From Myxococcales bacterium (GTDB lineage: Bacteria > Myxococcota_A > Polyangia > Nannocystales > Nannocystaceae): a DNA stretch of 5,692 nucleotides. Positions within the stretch are counted from its first letter, which is position 1. The number at the start of each line of letters is the position of its first letter. The stretch is taken from NCBI GenBank assembly GCA_020431135.1, contig JAGQIT010000782.1, positions 1-5,692 on the forward strand. The letters run 5' to 3'. Shown piece after piece: positions 4,157 to 5,692 of this stretch. Position numbers and translations under genes: made by a program. The notes under the pieces were generated by a model. The model was not told the DNA's origin. It made no database searches and saw nothing but the letters and a program-made list of their open reading frames with translations.

Positions 4157-5692
4157 CTAGAACGAGTCCGGCAGCGGCCAGCTCGACAGCGTCCCGTTCT
4201 GCGCGTACTTCACCGGCGTGAACCACAGCTTGCCGCTCGGGCTGACGGCGACGCGGCCCTTGCCCGGCATCATCTGGAAGGTCGCGACCTCGCCGGTGAA
4301 GGGGTGGAGCTCGACGACCTCGAGCGTCGACAGGCCGGCGTAGACGAGGCCCGTGAACGAGTCGTGGCTGAGGCTCGTGATGTCGGCCATGAGGTCGACG
4401 ACGAGCTCGCTGTCGCCGGTGTTGGTGTTGTAGAGGTAGACCTCGCCGCCGAGGAGACCGACGAGGATGTGCGCCGGGCTCACCGGCGCCCCGGCGGTGA
4501 CGCGGGTGTCGAAGGTCAGGAGCTTGTCCTGCGTCATCTTGTCGAGGTCGGCGGTGTTGAGGTCGCCGTTGTTGGTGCTGTTGCCGACGTAGAGCACGCG
4601 GTCCTCGCCCCAGGTGAGGCCGTGCGGGCCGGCGTCGGCGGGCGTGTTGCCGAAGGGCCCGCTGCCCTGGGTCGGCATCGCCGGGATGACGATCGGCAGC
4701 GGGTTTTGCATGTTCATCTCGTCGAGGCGGGCGACGCCCTGCGGCGGGTCGACGAAGCAGCCGCAGGTCGGGCAGCACGTGTAGGTGATCGCGACCTCGC
4801 CGAGGCCCTCGACCTGCTGCGGCGGCGCCGGCTCGTTGGCGAACTTGTCCTCCGGCGACTGCTTGATCTGCGGCGCGGTCAGGCGCTTGAGAACGCGGAC
4901 CTCGCCCATGTTGAGGTTGGCGACGCCGGCCCAGGTCGTCAGGTCGCCCTCGGGGGTGAGCTTGCGGACGTAGTCGGTGCCGCTGCGCAGGGTGACCATC
5001 CAGGCGGCGCAGTCGTCGGCGAAGTCGAGGCCGCCGATGTCGGTGGAGAACTGGCCGTTGAGGAGCGCGGCGCTCGGCTCCTCGCACTCGATCTCGCGGG
5101 TGCAGCTGCACAGCGAGCCCCAGCACTGGCCCTCGTCGGTGCAGTCGACGCTGGCGCACGGGGCGATCGGCACGCACTCGCCGAGGCCGTCGCAGACGCT
5201 GCCCGGGCCGCAGACCTTGCCGTCGCAGGCCTGGGTCGCGCCGGCGAGGGTGCACTGCGCCTCGGGATCCTTGCACTCGCCGCTGATCACGTCGCAGACC
5301 TGATCCGGACCGCAGGGGTCGGGGTCCTGGCCCTGGCACGAGGTCACGCAGACGTCGTCGATGCACTCTTGGTTCGGCTGGTCGCAGACGCCGCAGCCGG
5401 CGTCTGTCGTGCTGCCGGTGATGTTGGTGTCAGATTCGCTGCCGCCGGTGGTCGACGTCGCCGTCGTGCCGCTCGTCGGATCGGTGTCGCTGGCGCTCGC
5501 GTCCGTCGTGCTCGCGGTGGTCGACCCGCTGGTGCTGTCGCTGTCGCTGCCGCTGCCGCTGGCGGTCGTCGTGTCGGTCGCCGACGCGGAGGCGGAGGCG
5601 GAGGCGGAGGCCGAGGCCGAGTCGGTGGCGGTGGCGGTCGCCGTCGCGGTGGCGGTCGTCGTCGCGCTGTCGGAGGTCCCCGTGTCGTCGCC
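4157..5692 (-). CDS. Secreted Cys-rich / beta-propeller-like surface protein with a Ser/Thr linker, 5' partial
   Basis: The minus-strand frame is open from the right edge to TAG at 4157-4159, giving 511 visible residues. The GTG at 5347 gives 396 residues but cuts through the Cys-rich region (it sits in CVTSC), so the true start is beyond the window. Visible residues 1-99 are a low-complexity linker, 95 of 99 being S, T, A, D or G, with (TA)n and (SA)n runs. Residues 100-203 are Cys-rich, with two similar modules (CGPDQVCDVISGEC and CGPGSVCDGLGEC), EGF-like in spacing but not assigned to a family. From about 215 come strand-turn repeats such as DRVLYVGN, GEVYLYNTNTG, GLVYAGLSTLEVVELHPFTG and SGKLWFTP, typical of NHL/YncE/SMP-30-type beta-propellers. 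CCPTCGC (306-312) is an unusual insertion. The linker resembles those after the lipidated Cys in myxobacterial lipoproteins, but no signal peptide is in view. The ligand or reaction is unknown. Confidence 0.85.
   Translation of the reverse strand, partial: GDDTGTSDSATTTATATATATATDSASASASASASASATDTTTASGSGSDSDSTSGSTTASTTDASASDTDPTSGTTATSTTGGSESDTNITGSTTDAGCGVCDQPNQECIDDVCVTSCQGQDPDPCGPDQVCDVISGECKDPEAQCTLAGATQACDGKVCGPGSVCDGLGECVPIAPCASVDCTDEGQCWGSLCSCTREIECEEPSAALLNGQFSTDIGGLDFADDCAAWMVTLRSGTDYVRKLTPEGDLTTWAGVANLNMGEVRVLKRLTAPQIKQSPEDKFANEPAPPQQVEGLGEVAITYTCCPTCGCFVDPPQGVARLDEMNMQNPLPIVIPAMPTQGSGPFGNTPADAGPHGLTWGEDRVLYVGNSTNNGDLNTADLDKMTQDKLLTFDTRVTAGAPVSPAHILVGLLGGEVYLYNTNTGDSELVVDLMADITSLSHDSFTGLVYAGLSTLEVVELHPFTGEVATFQMMPGKGRVAVSPSGKLWFTPVKYAQNGTLSSWPLPDSF
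5579..5656. repeat. Hexanucleotide-type simple repeats coding Ser-Ala and Thr-Ala runs
   Basis: Four perfect tandem GGAGGC copies lie at 5588-5611 on the plus strand, continued by GAGGCCGAG-type variants to 5620. From 5624 to 5656 comes a second degenerate 6-bp array of GGTGGC and GGTCGC units. Read on the minus strand they give alternating Ser-Ala (about residues 25-38) and Thr-Ala (about 13-23) in the linker. A 6-bp unit preserves the frame when copy number changes. Confidence 0.8.

Noticed and set aside
4157..5347. GTG 5347 as the start of the minus-strand gene
   Set aside because: It falls within the Cys-rich segment (CVTSC) and the upstream linker is in the same open frame to 5692.
3993..5366. 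457-codon minus-strand ORF in another frame of the propeller gene
   Set aside because: Arg/Pro/His-rich shadow; the chosen frame shows ordered Cys modules and propeller strands and is open to the window edge.

Overview
The window is very GC-rich, with strong G/C preference at third codon positions. It carries large secreted or surface proteins with Ser/Thr/Gly-rich linkers, Cys-rich modules, FG-GAP propellers and kinesin-light-chain-like TPRs. This style points to a myxobacterium, most likely of the Nannocystaceae type; that placement is inferred from protein style, not from a marker gene.

Layout. (1) Positions 3-1217, plus strand: the 3' part of a TPR protein whose beginning lies outside the window. 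Its first ~26 visible residues are not TPR but look like a multiheme cytochrome c segment ending in a CxxCH motif. (2) 1227-1264: an intergenic hairpin. (3) 1290-2693, plus: a lipoprotein with a predicted FG-GAP beta-propeller, with six intact DxDGDG calcium loops and one eroded one. (4) 2694-3024: a 331-bp non-coding gap with a small hairpin plus T-run at 2785-2804 and a weak sigma-54-like site. (5) 3025-4062, plus: a putative zinc metallopeptidase lipoprotein (HELAH plus a downstream Glu) with a C-terminal beta-sandwich-like region. (6) 4063-4156: a convergent gap with a GC-rich stem-loop. (7) 4157 to the window end, minus: a surface protein, 5' end outside the window, with a ~100-residue Ser/Thr/Ala/Asp/Gly linker, Cys-rich modules and a C-terminal beta-propeller-like region.

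The last three genes all appear to encode exported proteins, two with visible lipoboxes, so this is probably a stretch of envelope or surface genes rather than one pathway. No operon linking them is demonstrated; the gaps are 72, 331 and 94 bp. I found no RNA gene, insertion sequence, CRISPR array or defence system. The most notable observation is the abrupt in-frame join of cytochrome-like and TPR sequence at about position 80, which could be a real fusion or an assembly chimera.
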